64,000 nt of DNA from assembly GCF_032854445.1 (NCBI RefSeq), contig NC_088295.1, positions 94,545,805 through 94,609,804 on the forward strand. The letters are read 5' to 3'. The DNA is from Liolophura sinensis (lineage: Eukaryota > Mollusca > Polyplacophora > Chitonida > Chitonidae). Positions 51,046 through 61,934 of the stretch are shown here, in pieces. Under the pieces are notes generated by a model. The model made no database searches, had not been told where the DNA came from, and was given only the letters and a program-made list of their open reading frames with translations. The stretch's first letter is position 1. Every line of letters starts with the position of its first letter. Position numbers and translations under genes: made by a program.

Positions 51046-52922
51046 TTCAAATGTAATTCAGTGACATTGATATGTTGAGTTCTATTGTCAAGTGCACTAA
51101 ACATCAAAATCGACTGAAGATGGAACTATAACTTTTACTGTATAGTCACCATTGAATTGTACACAAAAGAAAAAAGCTAATCCTATACTTACAAAATGGT
51201 TGTCTCGGATCATGTGTTAGGAGCACGTCCTTGTCCAGAACCTCTGATATCAGAAGTATGATATGTGTGCCAGGTCTGTTGAGAATGCTATTCATTTATA
51301 TGTTGTGAAAATTGAGGAGCAAACCTTTTTGAAGAAATGAAACAGTGCAATATTATAACTGTGCGTGTATTTGTAATCTAAGGTTGTTAATGCGACATAT
51401 TACATTCTGCATGACATCGACATTGCCTCTGTATATAGTACACTTTGTAACACACATGGTATTCAGTCTTTTTGTCTCGTGTACCATAACTCATATTAGT
51501 GTGCGTTGTTTCCAGCTGTATATGTGGCTCTGTTATCTGGTAGGAATTCTTAAAGCAACGCTGAGTTATTCCCCCTGTTCCATTCATCGGTGGAAGAGAG
51601 CTGTCCATGTGTGGAGTGAGCTCTCAACTTTTTCTGCATTTCTGTGTGATTGTGTGTGAATTTCTGGTGGTGTCTGCTGAAGTAAAGTGTAGTATCTTTG
51701 TAGCTTCAGTATTACTGCTTACTTGTCCACTGTGTTGTTGCGGACTCGTGGCAAACCGTCACCTTGTGAAAATCACTGCTGCTCAGATGAGTTGTCACAC
51801 TCATGAAAATTAGTTACATTCTGTCACCAAGTATACATTTTCTCAGAATGAATTAAAAAAAAATTAATCTCAGCAATTTCTGTCAGGTAAGTGGACATCA
51901 TCTTATGCTAGCATTGACTTTTAAGCTACGAAGAATCATAATATGAATGTATCAGGTGAGGTTTGTAATTAGCAGCTTACCTTAACCATGTGTATCACTC
52001 GCACCTGTACACTCACCATGTACACTCTAGTGCATAATCTCATTTTATTTCTCTTAAAATGAACAAAAATTTTAAGCCATCTTGCATGTCTGTATATATA
52101 CATGTATATATAGTGTATTTAAAATTTAACGTCTTGGCAAGTTTTTACTTACTAGTTATTATGCTAATCTATCTTTTTGCCAAGATTTTAACCAGCAGCG
52201 TCTACTTCTATGAACTTTAGCACCTACACGTTCTGTTGTTGGCGGGAGACTGTCAGAATACATTTTTCTGCCAGATGAGCAATGTGTACAAACATTTAAA
52301 ACTTTTTGTGTGTGATTCTTGCATTTTAACTATTCAAAACAAACCACTGCAGAATTGTCTTCATTGATATTTGACTTCTCTGTACATGACTTACCATTTT
52401 CTCTAGTCAGGATGTCGTTGTGTGATGAGTTTAAAGTACATACAAACTGCAGGCCTATGCAAGCTCGGGCTTCCCTCATCTTGTGACGTGTTGCTTTATA
52501 ATTGGCATGACATCTCCTGCCACTGCTGTTTTAGGCTCACTTAAATGTGTGCTATGATGCATTTTGTTTTGATCTGTAGCGCAAGATGTCTTGTGTAAAT
52601 GTGGATCTGTTGACCCAGTAGTCTTGCCAGTCGTCTACACTGTAGAAGCTCTTATTTATATGAAGTAGGTTCCTTTAGCCGTTTCTAGAGCCGTGGCCAC
52701 GTGTATTATACCATAATAATATATATTTTGTGTTGTTTCAGAGAGCTGTATATTGCAGTAGATCATTACAAATGTCGGTGCAGATGCAGTATTGGATATT
52801 TTATTGTGTGTTGTATATGTTTGTACCTTGGCAGACTTTATAAAACTCCATTTGTTTTGTCATGTGACATCTACTTATGTGCTATATATGATATGATTTA
52901 CATTTTTTTCTTTTAAAAATCA

Positions 52923-52928
52923 AATAAA
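52923..52928 (+). terminator. Candidate poly(A) signal AATAAA for ARHGAP32
   Basis: A canonical AATAAA followed by T/G-rich sequence (TGTTCGTAC, then TTTTTGCC). It is the best placed signal downstream of the stop codon, and the opposing gene 2 begins its 3' end beyond it. Confidence 0.5.
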
Positions 52929-52984
52929 TGTTCGTACAAATTTTTGCCAAGCGAATGATTATAAAGGGTTATTTATTCTGAAGT

Positions 52985-53105
52985 GATCGGGCCTGTGCTT
53001 GATAGAGAATTGCCACACAGTTGATCAGCAATTGACCACTGAAGTTATCGTGCCTGTGCTTGGTAGAGAATTGCCACACAGTTGATCAGCATTTGACCAG
53101 TGAGA
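52985..53105. repeat. About 60-bp tandem duplication
   Basis: Two copies of GGCCTGTGCTTGATAGAGAA-type sequence followed by TTGCCACACAGTTGATCAGC. Convergent intergenic region. Confidence 0.9.
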
Positions 53106-54303
53106 TTGCGCAGTCTGATCTTCCTAACAATTTGGCTGTGAGTTTTGTCTTGTGTCTTGCAAAGGTCAAGATTATAGATTCTCCCCGCCTATATAACTGA
53201 CTTTTTTGTGTGATAATTTTGAGAAAGCAGTCTGCCTCAAACAAATGGATGGTGTGGACTGCATGGTTTTGCCGTCTAATCACACAATTTCCTCTTCATT
53301 ACACTCGTGCACGTAGTGTCGATAAAACAAAGGTGTTTTATGCAAATCAGCAAAAGAAACACAAATGCGAAAAACTTAATTAACCACTAACAATTCACAC
53401 CAGTCTGAAAGATCATGGTAAAACTTTGTCCTTTAATTCTGAGGTCGATACTAAACATTCATCCAAACACAACCAGGAGTTTGGCTCATACAGACACGAT
53501 TTTCGGGTGAAAAGTGTGCATTCTCACTCCAAACCTCTTTCAGACAAGGTTGAGTCACAAAAACATTTTGTGTTCATACAAACAATGTCTGGACTTCAGG
53601 CCCGTGTGCAATGATGAGGCTTTGGGTGACCTGTCACATCCACCACGTGACTTGCTGAACATGGACCATGGCTTACTGTCTTTAGTCTGAATGGAAACTC
53701 TGCCAGCAAACTATACAAAAATGTTGCATAAGTGAAATATTTTTTAGTATAGCGTAAAAGACTCCAATAAAATGAACAACGACAGTGACTACGGTGTGTA
53801 CAAATATATTTATATGTTTTGAGAATAAATGCATTCAAATGTTTCAATTCTAAGGTGGACTTCAGGGCATTGCCACATCGTTGTATATTCACCTACACGA
53901 GAAATCTTTGTGAACAATTATTTAACTAATTTTGTTACTCAAGATAAAGAAGAGCTATTCCAACACTAAGCAATTAGAGTGAAATATTTGTTTTCACACC
54001 TTGGTTCCTTACCACCGGTTATATAGTTCATAAAGCCCACCATTCAATTCAAACATCAGAATGCACTTTAATGATTTAAGAAATTCTAAAAGGAATGCAG
54101 AAAAGTCTCTAAATGCATAATTTCCAGTTGTCTGTCCGATAACTTGAGAAACTCTTGTCTACATCTGGGTGCCAAAAAGAAAACTAGAAAACAGAGATGT
54201 CAAGTGCAAATTTATATTTGAGCACTTCACATCTACCACTCAGTCTAGCTGGTTTTGATATACTCTTTATGCTTGTTAACTTTAAAATGAAAAAAGCTTA
54301 ACA
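53106..54303. other. Convergent intergenic sequence
   Basis: AT-rich unique DNA between the two gene 3' ends. Only short ORFs and one weak SINE remnant are visible. Confidence 0.55.
53690..53776 (+). mobile_element. Degenerate SINE remnant
   Basis: CTCTGCCAGCAAAC, TGCATAAGTGAAATATTTTT and AGCGTAAAAGACTCCAATAA mirror the family body and tail with many changes. Confidence 0.5.
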
Positions 54304-54309
54304 TTTATT
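54304..54309 (-). terminator. Candidate poly(A) signal for gene 2
   Basis: TTTATT on the plus strand reads AATAAA on the minus strand, about 440 nt downstream of the gene 2 stop. This is a weak positional call. Confidence 0.35.
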
Positions 54310-54749
54310 ATTACCATGATTTGTGCCAGGCGCAAGTGTTCACTGTAGCATACAGAATAAACAAATGAAAAAAAAAAAAACAACAAAAAACTTCTTGAAC
54401 TCAACTGATTTGTGATTTGTTGTAGCTTCATGCAACTAGTTTCACCAAGACTGTTTTTCAAATCTTTATTCAACTGTTGCAGAGTTAAAAAGTCCTTTGT
54501 AATCCAAGGAAAAGTAATCTTTGTTGATACATGTAATCATTACAGAAACTTTCAGAGCAAATGTGGTTATATTCAAACACCGATATTTGTGACATCACAT
54601 TCTGATAACTGACAGGTGAAAAACTGACTATCGGATCTGTAAACGGCTGAGCTTAGTCTCCGTGTGCCGTCAGCACAGATCCTGACCGTCACAGCCAGTC
54701 ACCACATAGAGTCATGACAACTCTTGAGCAGTTACACCACAGGCTGAAC
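54310..54749 (-). other. Probable gene 2 3' UTR
   Basis: About 440 bp between the gene 2 stop and the candidate poly(A) signal, with an A-rich stretch near 54367-54390. No coding signal seen. Confidence 0.45.
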
Positions 54750-55207
54750 TCAGCGTGGGGAGGAGAGGTCAACACTTTTTCTTCCCACGGTGATGTCCTC
54801 CGGCTTCAAGTCCCAGGGTCCGTCATCTCTAACAGCCTCGGGCAAATCATCAGCAGGGTCCTCCCAGTAGTACGGTATTTCGCCTGCCTGGATGCACTCC
54901 CTTGATGCGCTCTCGCTGGCTGCGAGGAAAGACGTGTTAGTGGAAGGTAAAGAGCCATCACTGGACAGCACCCCGGTACTGCCTCTCACCCCGTGAGGGA
55001 TGACGAAGTGCTTCATCTTAGACGGAGCCAGCTCTAAGCTGAAGTGGGTACCCGATGTGCTGGAGGTGAGCGTCACAGCTGAAGCTTCACGACTCGGCCC
55101 AATGTGCGACTTCTTGAGGCGGTAAGCCAGGTACATGAGGAGAAGGACAACCAGCAGCAGGGTAACCACCAAGCCAACAACCCAATCATAGGATGACTCG
55201 CTCATCA
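54750..55207 (-). CDS. Gene 2 exon F: transmembrane helix, cytoplasmic tail and stop
   Basis: 458 nt after a TGCTGTGTGGCAG acceptor (minus strand), ending in TGA at 54750-54752. It encodes a 20-residue hydrophobic helix (VVGLVVTLLLVVLLLMYLAY) followed by RLKK, a positive-inside stop-transfer signal. A Ser/Asp-rich tail with YYWEDPADDLPE follows. No kinase, ITAM or death-domain motif was noticed. Confidence 0.92.
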
Positions 55208-58200
55208 CTGCCACACAGCAACATGTGCACATCAAACAATATCAATTTAACAGCAAACAAATGAAAGTGATAGTGGTAGGCTCTACAAAACTTCATCATG
55301 TCCAAATTTAATACCATTACCTTTTTCTCACCAGGTACTTTGGCTTATAAATCAATTAAGGTATCCTGTCAAGTGAGAACGTCTATTTACAGAAAAGAGA
55401 ATCTTTTTGCATCAAACTCAGATGGAATTTCTCCTACTGGCGGATCCCTAAAGATCCTTCTCAGTTTAGCTAGGGTTGACGTACATTGCACATGTAGCAA
55501 ACAGCAGATGTAAAGGCCCAGTGGTTGACTGAATGATTTGATTGGTTGGTTGAACCATTGTTTTTTAATGGATGAGAGCATGAAGTGTTACCTGCACTGG
55601 CTAATGTGACTGGCTTCTCCACCCAGTCACTGTAGTAGGAGCGAGTGAATGCCCTCACCATCACTTGGTAGCGGTTGTGAGCCAGGTCCTCGCTCACCAG
55701 CAGACGAGTGGTATTCACGGTCTCGTTGATCACTGTATTCCCATTGTCCTGCAGCACAACCTCGTAACCTGGTGGAGACAGTGAAGGCAGGAATTTATCA
55801 CAAATGTCTTGAGGATCTAACCGGGACCAAATGTAAGATTTCCATAATGCTTGTCTGTAGGATACACATGAATGCAAAACTTGAGCAAAATACTAACTAT
55901 CAGGGAACGTTAAAGAGAACTGACTTTGGATGGCAGAGAAAAATCTTGGAGTAAAGGAAGAAATGACCTTGGATGAAAGAAAGCAATGACCTAGGATAAT
56001 GGACGTTTGGATGGCAGAGAAAACTGACCTTGTATGAAGGGCTGGTGACGCTGATTCATGTCCCAAAGAATCTGTTGCTGATTGTTCTGGTGCAGGCTGC
56101 GCAGGTTTTCCGGGGGGAGCACGTGCACAACTGCATCAGCCGATGCTGGAACGACCAACAAATGTATTAGCTATGTACATGAACACTTCCAAAAGGCAAA
56201 ACTGTCGGGTGCTTGTCAAATACTTCTAGACATATCACTAACTTAGTAAAACATTTCACAGTAAAATTCAAACTCTAACAAACAACATTTTGTCCATATT
56301 CCAACAATAATTAATGTTTTTTTGTGTCTCTGAGAGCTATTGTCAATAGCTGTGTCAGCTTGGGCCATTGGTGTCCCGATATATAGATAAATCTTTACAA
56401 GATATTAAACACAATGTCTGACATTTTCATCCAAACTACAACTAGCCGTTTTTCAGAAGACACTCATAGAATACTAGAAGGAATTTTTTTTTTGGCATGC
56501 TGAAAATACACTTCATGATTCAGCCTTAATAAAAATATTGCAATAAGGTCATAATTTTATAATACTACTTCAGTCATGTCATCAACATTGTTTCTACCTC
56601 GGGGACTGCAGGACTACCTACCACAAACATAGGCTGTGACGAGTTCGTGTCCAGATGGGCAGCCCCTGTCCATAGGCTGAACCTCCAACAGTGCCGAGTT
56701 CAGGTAGTAGGCCTGTCTGTCCTTGGTGAACAGGTAAGTGTCATTGTAGACAGCCAGTGCCAGAGCATCAATGGCTGCCTGCACCTTCAGGGTGTACAAA
56801 ATGTACTGCTTCTCGCAGGCTGACCGCTTACACTTCTGCTCGTTCTCACACGTGCTCATGCCGACAGAGAACTCGATGGAGTGGTCCACTTCCCTGATGT
56901 TCAGGTCACGGATGTTGATCATCCCCTCCATGTTCTGGATGATAAGAACCATGGCTGCAGAGAAATAATCCTCCAGTGATGGGACATCCACAACCACACC
57001 TGTATCGCTCACAGGTGACTTGGACGCCTGTGCGATGTAGCCCACCTTGAGGGTGGTGCTTGGGCAGATGGCCGTGGCCTGTCTCACACGAATGTACAGT
57101 TCGTTAGATTCATCATGACCATACAGATTCTCAGCCTGGCACTTGTGCAGCCCACTGTGGCTAACCATCAGGGAACGTTGATGGTAAGTCGAGTTAACCA
57201 TGTTTATTGTTTCTGGAGAAGAAGTGAGCCAGCTGATCTTGGGTTCGGGTATTCCAGATGACTCACAGGTCAAGGTCAAAGAGTCACCCACCAAGAGGTC
57301 AATGTCCGCAGGGAAGCGCGAGGTTACCTCGGGAGGATACCCCACATGAAGCATGATACTTGGGGAGACCGTAGAGCCAATATAGTTTTCAGCCAGACAG
57401 TAGTACTCGCCTGCTTGGGCTGTAGTGACCCTTGTCAGGTGGAGATATTGACTGGAGGACTTGTTTTGTAGGGGGCCAGGGGAGCCTATCCTCCACCAGG
57501 TTATCACAGGGGTCGGAGTGCCTTCTGCTTCACATGCCAGGGTGACGTTCTGTCCCACCACAGCACTGATGTTCCTTACATCATGGTCAGCAAATGTTGA
57601 CTTGGACCCGCAGAGGATGTCATCTAAGGAAACGTTAGTGAGAAGCTGTGAAATGTCCCGTGCCACCTTGTTCATTTCTTCCATGCTGGAGGCCTGGCTG
57701 TGGATGAGTAGAATGAAGAGCTTTGCTGCTTCCGTCAAGCTCTGGTTAGCAGATGTGACAACGTCTGGGCCAAGCTCATCCAGTCTGTCCGCGTACCAGT
57801 CAAAGGCCCACTTGACGCAGTCTTGGTAGCGTGAGCAATCTGTGAACTCGTACAGTGCCGTCAGATTGTCCATCTGTCTCAGCCAGAGTATGAGGATGTC
57901 ATAGTGAGAGATTGCAGACACCACACCTTTGTTCATGTCCGTAAGAATCTTGGAGGTGTTGATAAGGTGACCAATCAGCGGGTCTTGCTGCGGGTTGATG
58001 GAGGCCAGCAGCCTGACCAGCTCCTCTTGACTCACACCGTAAGAGCTTAGGGCAGACTCACTGATGTCACCATCCTGCAGGCTCAGTGAGTTGTTTAACT
58101 GCAGGTTTACAATGCCACTGGCAATCCTCTCATTGGCTAATATCACCTCATTTACATATGCCTTCACAATGCGCTGCAAGCTCTGCATGGACGCAAGAAG

Positions 58201-61200
58201 GAAATTGAAGATGACTTTATACAGTGAGCAGGTATCATTCCACTGTTGCTCTCCCGGATTGCCCACAACTGTGTCCAGAGAGCTATTGGTGGCAATCTGA
58301 TCTAGGACGTCCAACACACTGGCAGCCTCACGCTTCCTCCTCACGCTCACTCCGCTCTCCAAGGCTGTTTTCACTCGAGTATGAAAGCGGTTGAACACCT
58401 GCACTGCAGTCTGAGCAAGACTGTTATCCGTTTTGGCAAAATCATTGTTGAAAGTGTACCATATCCAGCCCGTGTCCAACGAGTTTATTTTACAACGTAC
58501 CTCAAACAGCGTAGCATGCATGCCATCCAGTTGATCCCCAAAGGCACAGCTCCTGACCTGGAACAGATTCTGGCTGTGAGTGTTGGAGTACGCAGTCAAG
58601 TAGGCTGTGGACTGTTTCTGATTGACTAAGTCATCTACTTCAACCTGCCGTGCTTCCATAACCTCTTTCACAAGGTCATGGCGGGACTGAGCTCGCTTGA
58701 GAATGCCCTTTGCATTCTGTGCCGCCATTTCCGATTCCATTCGTTCTAATTTTAGCGTTGCTACCCTTCTGTCTACTTCTGCATGTTCAAGATATGTTTG
58801 GAGGAATTCCTCGGAACCAAAGCCCTCGTTCCTGATGAGCACCTGTTTCTGAACATAGTAGCAGACCAGGTTGGCAATATGACACTTGTAGTTGGAAATG
58901 ACGGCTAAGCATTCACCCCAGACGAGGCATGGATACTTCAGTTGAATATCTGTAGCTTCTTCCTCCTTGCAGACTTTCATCTCAGGAGAGATTCTACACT
59001 GGTCATCACATTCTGTCTGCTTACACACTTCATTCAACAGCTTTATCTTATCTTGGAATGCATACATCTTGTTATCTGCCTCTGCTAACTCCGCTGTGGC
59101 CTGTTCTTCTAGAAGTTCTGTATCCACAAGTTCTTGCAGCAGGTCATTATAAGCCGCCTGAGACGCATTTAGTGATTCAGCTTCCAACTGCAACTTGAAT
59201 TCTGATCTCTTCAGGTTTTCCTCCGCAGTCTCCAGACGCTCAACAGTTTTAGAAATGTTCTTTTGTACAGCAGAATTTAGAGATTTCTTCAGGTGTTCGG
59301 GAAAGGAATCCTCGCCTAGTAGCAGCTGTACGTAAGCAGACAGTCCCCAGTCATCTGCGTCTTGCAGGGATGAACCACGAAGCTGTACCTTCGCCGGATA
59401 CCGACCAAACACCTGGCCCACAGAGTCCATCGCTAACCTCTCATCCTCCATGTTCACTGTGGCTGGGGCATCCATGCCAAACACTCTCAGGACGACCTTG
59501 TCTGTCAGTGTAGCCTTCACAGCTCTCTCCTTCCTGCTCAGGCCATATATAAGAGCTGCACCAGGCTGCACCTCCACAAACTGCCACATGTTCTTTGTCC
59601 ACACGCTGCTCAAGGTCACAGAGTGACTCTGAATGCTCCCACTGACCTGCAGCTCCAAGCCTTTTCCTGACACATCACAGAAGTTCTCTCCTGGGCAGCA
59701 CTGGCCAGTGGCAGAGTAGTCAAGGCTGCCTCTCAATATGACAGTCGAGTCCTGGAGGTCAACAGACATAATGCCGGTTGCACCCCAGCTGCTGGATTGC
59801 CCAGCTGCTAGAGGGTCTATCAGCACCTTAGCTGACAGACCCTCCACGGTGACCACATGAAGCTTGCTGGTCAGTTTGTTCAGCTCACTCTCCAGCTGGG
59901 AGAGGAAAAATGTGGCAAAGCCAAGCCTCTCCTGAAGCTCAGGCTGCAGGGTGAGGTACAAGTGGTCCTCGATGGTGTCCAGTCCGTGTCTAACACTGCC
60001 CATAGCCGTGTTTAGGGTGACCAATCTGTCTGCAAATTCTCTCACCTCTGACACATCCTCCCACATTAACAGAGACTGCACATCATGTTGTAAGCCCAGC
60101 AGAGTCTCCAGGATGGAGCTGAACTCTGTCTGGCTCACCTCATCGATGGTCTGTGATTCTGACTTAACCAGTGTGTCCAATGTGTGGCGGAATGCCTTCA
60201 GGTGCTTCAGGAAGGGATCGGTGTCTGCAGATTTGAACATGGGTCCTGGTGCTGCCACACCGTTCAGGCGGACATACACCTGACTCCCTCCAGAGATCTC
60301 CACACCTGAGCGGCTTGTTAACTTCTCCTCAGTGCTGGTCATGAAGTTCACCATCACCCCATTAGCATTCCTGGAACAGCCAGACTCTGAAACAGGACAG
60401 TACAATGTACAATACAGTCAGGCAAGAGTGTGTAGCGTTCTCTTACAAAGTATCTTCAGTCCCCTGGTTGGGAGACACGTAAAACCCAAGCGCATACTGT
60501 TGGTCATTTGGTAACAAGGGCATATGATAGCACTGTACCTGTGAAGTAACCTGAAAACACTTCACAAATGCTTATCCTATTTGCTAAGCTGTGGTTGTTA
60601 TGTGAAGAGGTTTAACAGTTTCCTGAGAAGGTGTGGGTGTTTTCTTCCAGAAGATCACTGGCCATCATAAGAGCAACATATTCTTGATGGGGGAAAACTG
60701 CACTAAACTTCAAGCGCTAACCCTAATTATGAGTGTTAATTTGGCATATTGAACCTTAAGGAACACCTGACATACGCACTGTAAATGATTATATAAAAAT
60801 GTTTACATTATTAAGCAATCATATGGCATTTGTATAACCCTTTTCTGTTTACATGACTGATATTTCCACTAAACAGAATACTACACAACCTTTAGTGTAT
60901 TATCAGCCTGTAACAACATAAGACACATCTTACCTCCAACAGAAACTGTGACATAATTGTCCACGTCTGCACTCTTGACAGTCAATGTACTTATTTGCTC
61001 ATGGGCCTCTATCTGCAGGCGTACCACAAACGGCTGAGTCAGGCTCAGCAGAAAACTCCGCTCATCAAGTATCAGGTGAGTTTGTAACTACAAGACAAGA
61101 AGACTGGTGTAACTACTGTACAAACAGAGGAGATTTGGACTGGTGTAACTACCTGACAACAGAGGCTTGGACTGGTGTACATATAACTACTGTACAAACA

Positions 61201-61921
61201 GAGGAGATTTGGATTGGTGTAACTACAACACAAAAGAGGATTGGATTGGTGTAACTACTGTACAAACAAAGGAGGTTTGCATTGGTGTAACAACTGTGCA
61301 AACAGAGGAGATTTGGATTGGCCTAACTACTGTACAAACAGATTTTGGAATGATGTAACTTCAAGACAACAGAGAAGGATTGCATGATTGTATTGGTGTA
61401 TCATTAGGAGATAGGTGGAGGTTTGGTGTTAGGCTTGATAACAGAAGACGACTTAATGGGGTAAAATTGCAACTAAACCCATGATGGCCTGACAAGATAA
61501 ATGTTTAACATTCCATTACATGAATAATCAACCTCATAACAACATCAATCAATACCCTGCAGTTTTCCTCAGTTCAAATATTCAGTGGGGCACTATTATT
61601 ACACAAGGAGACAAAAGGCTATTACTGCCATCAGTATACAAAGTTGGGTGATCAAATAAAATGAATGGAACTAATTTGAATGATTATGACTGCATTTCAT
61701 CTTGGCAATCATTACAAAACACGACATATGAATGCAGAGTTTCATTCCTGAATAAAGCACACCTACTGTACCAGTTTTTGATGCTCCTGGAGTGTAAATA
61801 CAACGTAAATATGTTACTGTTAGATATGTCTCACCTTTGATTCAGCAGGTTTATCAAAAAAGAAAGCTTGGACTGCAGATGCGATATGTAGGGCTGTACT
61901 ATCATCTGATTCTGACGTCAC
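54750..61921 (-). CDS. Unrecognised single-pass membrane protein with coiled coils, two Ig domains and FN3 (5' partial)
   Basis: Seen: complement join 61835-61921, 60934-61087, 56622-60386, 56029-56145, 55592-55768, 54750-55207. All junctions are GT-AG and in phase; 4758 nt give 1585 residues plus TGA. Order from the visible N-terminus: beta-rich region; helical coiled-coil segments (about 59300-59030 and 58800-58620); a Cys-rich insert between them; a furin-like RRKR (58331-58342); a helical region; Ig1 (about 57365-57560) and Ig2 (about 57100-57340), both with the Cys pair; a Cys-containing domain; one FN3 split over two exons; a TM helix (about 55122-55181) then RLKK; and a tail of about 125 residues. 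Inferred: a type I surface receptor or adhesion protein. The signal peptide and N-terminus lie beyond 64000. I do not recognise the family and infer no ligand. Confidence 0.85.
55592..55768 (-). CDS. Gene 2 exon E, second half of FN3
   Basis: 177 nt, phase 1 at both ends, between TCTCCACCAG and GTAACA on the minus strand. It encodes GYEVVLQDNGNTVINETVNT and HNRYQVMVRAFTRSYYSDW. The YxVxVRAFT...S pattern is the FN3 F and G strands. Confidence 0.9.
56029..56145 (-). CDS. Gene 2 exon D, first half of FN3
   Basis: 117 nt, phase 1 at both ends, between GTCGTTCCAG and GTCAGT on the minus strand. It encodes SADAVVHVLPPENLRSLHQN and ILWDMNQRHQPFIQ. The PP-x-NL-R and xLWD pattern fits the A to C strands of a fibronectin type III fold. 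Confidence 0.85.
56622..60386 (-). CDS. Gene 2 exon C: 3765-nt exon with coiled coils, furin-like site and two Ig domains
   Basis: Acceptor TCCTGTTTCAG before 60386, donor GTAGGT after 56622, phase 1 at both ends. It opens ESGCSRNANG, then a helical N-terminal part, a beta-rich part (CCPGENFCDVSGKGLELQVS), coiled coil (VERLETAEENLKRSEFKLQL), a Cys cluster (CKQTECDDQC), a second helix, SVRRKREAAS, a helical region, and the Ig cores CEAEGTPTPVITWW...AGEYYCLAEN and CESSGIPEPKISW...SGLHKCQAEN. Several N-x-S/T sequons fit an extracellular location. Uninterrupted for 1255 codons. Confidence 0.93.
60387..60933. other. Gene 2 intron between exons B and C
   Basis: 547 bp unique, AT-rich. It is among the few introns in the window without a minisatellite. 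Confidence 0.7.
60934..61087 (-). CDS. Gene 2 exon B
   Basis: 154 nt between TTCTTGTCTTGTAG and GTAAGA on the minus strand, entering in phase 0 and leaving in phase 1. It encodes LQTHLILDERSFLLSLTQPF and ISTLTVKSADVDNYVTVSVG, a beta-strand-rich extracellular segment. Phases agree on both sides. Confidence 0.8.
61090..61350. repeat. About 36-bp repeat next to the gene 2 exon B acceptor, about 6-7 units
   Basis: Units contain GGTGTAACTACTGTACAAAC and AGAGGAGATTTGGATT. On the minus strand each reads CTGTTTGTACAGTAGTTACA, sharing GTAGTTACA with the true acceptor junction at 61087/61088. Confidence 0.92.
61351..61834. other. Remainder of the gene 2 intron between exons A and B
   Basis: About 480 bp of unique AT-rich DNA, nothing recognised. 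Confidence 0.6.
61835..61921 (-). CDS. Gene 2 exon A (first visible)
   Basis: 87 nt in phase 0 between GGGGTTACAG and GTGAGA on the minus strand. It encodes VTSESDDSTALHIASAVQAF then FFDKPAESK. A 76-bp array abuts its acceptor. Any earlier exon lies beyond the array, outside the window. Confidence 0.75.
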
Positions 61922-61934
61922 CTGTAACCCCGCC

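Larger units (their letters stand above)
48664..52945 (+). other. ARHGAP32: Probable ARHGAP32 3' UTR
   Basis: No splice signals or coding potential continue from the stop. The interval holds a 39-bp array (48670-50158), a 92-bp triplication (50770-51045) and then about 1.9 kb of AT-rich unique DNA. It ends near an AATAAA at 52923-52928. The 3' end is inferred from that signal only. Confidence 0.6.
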
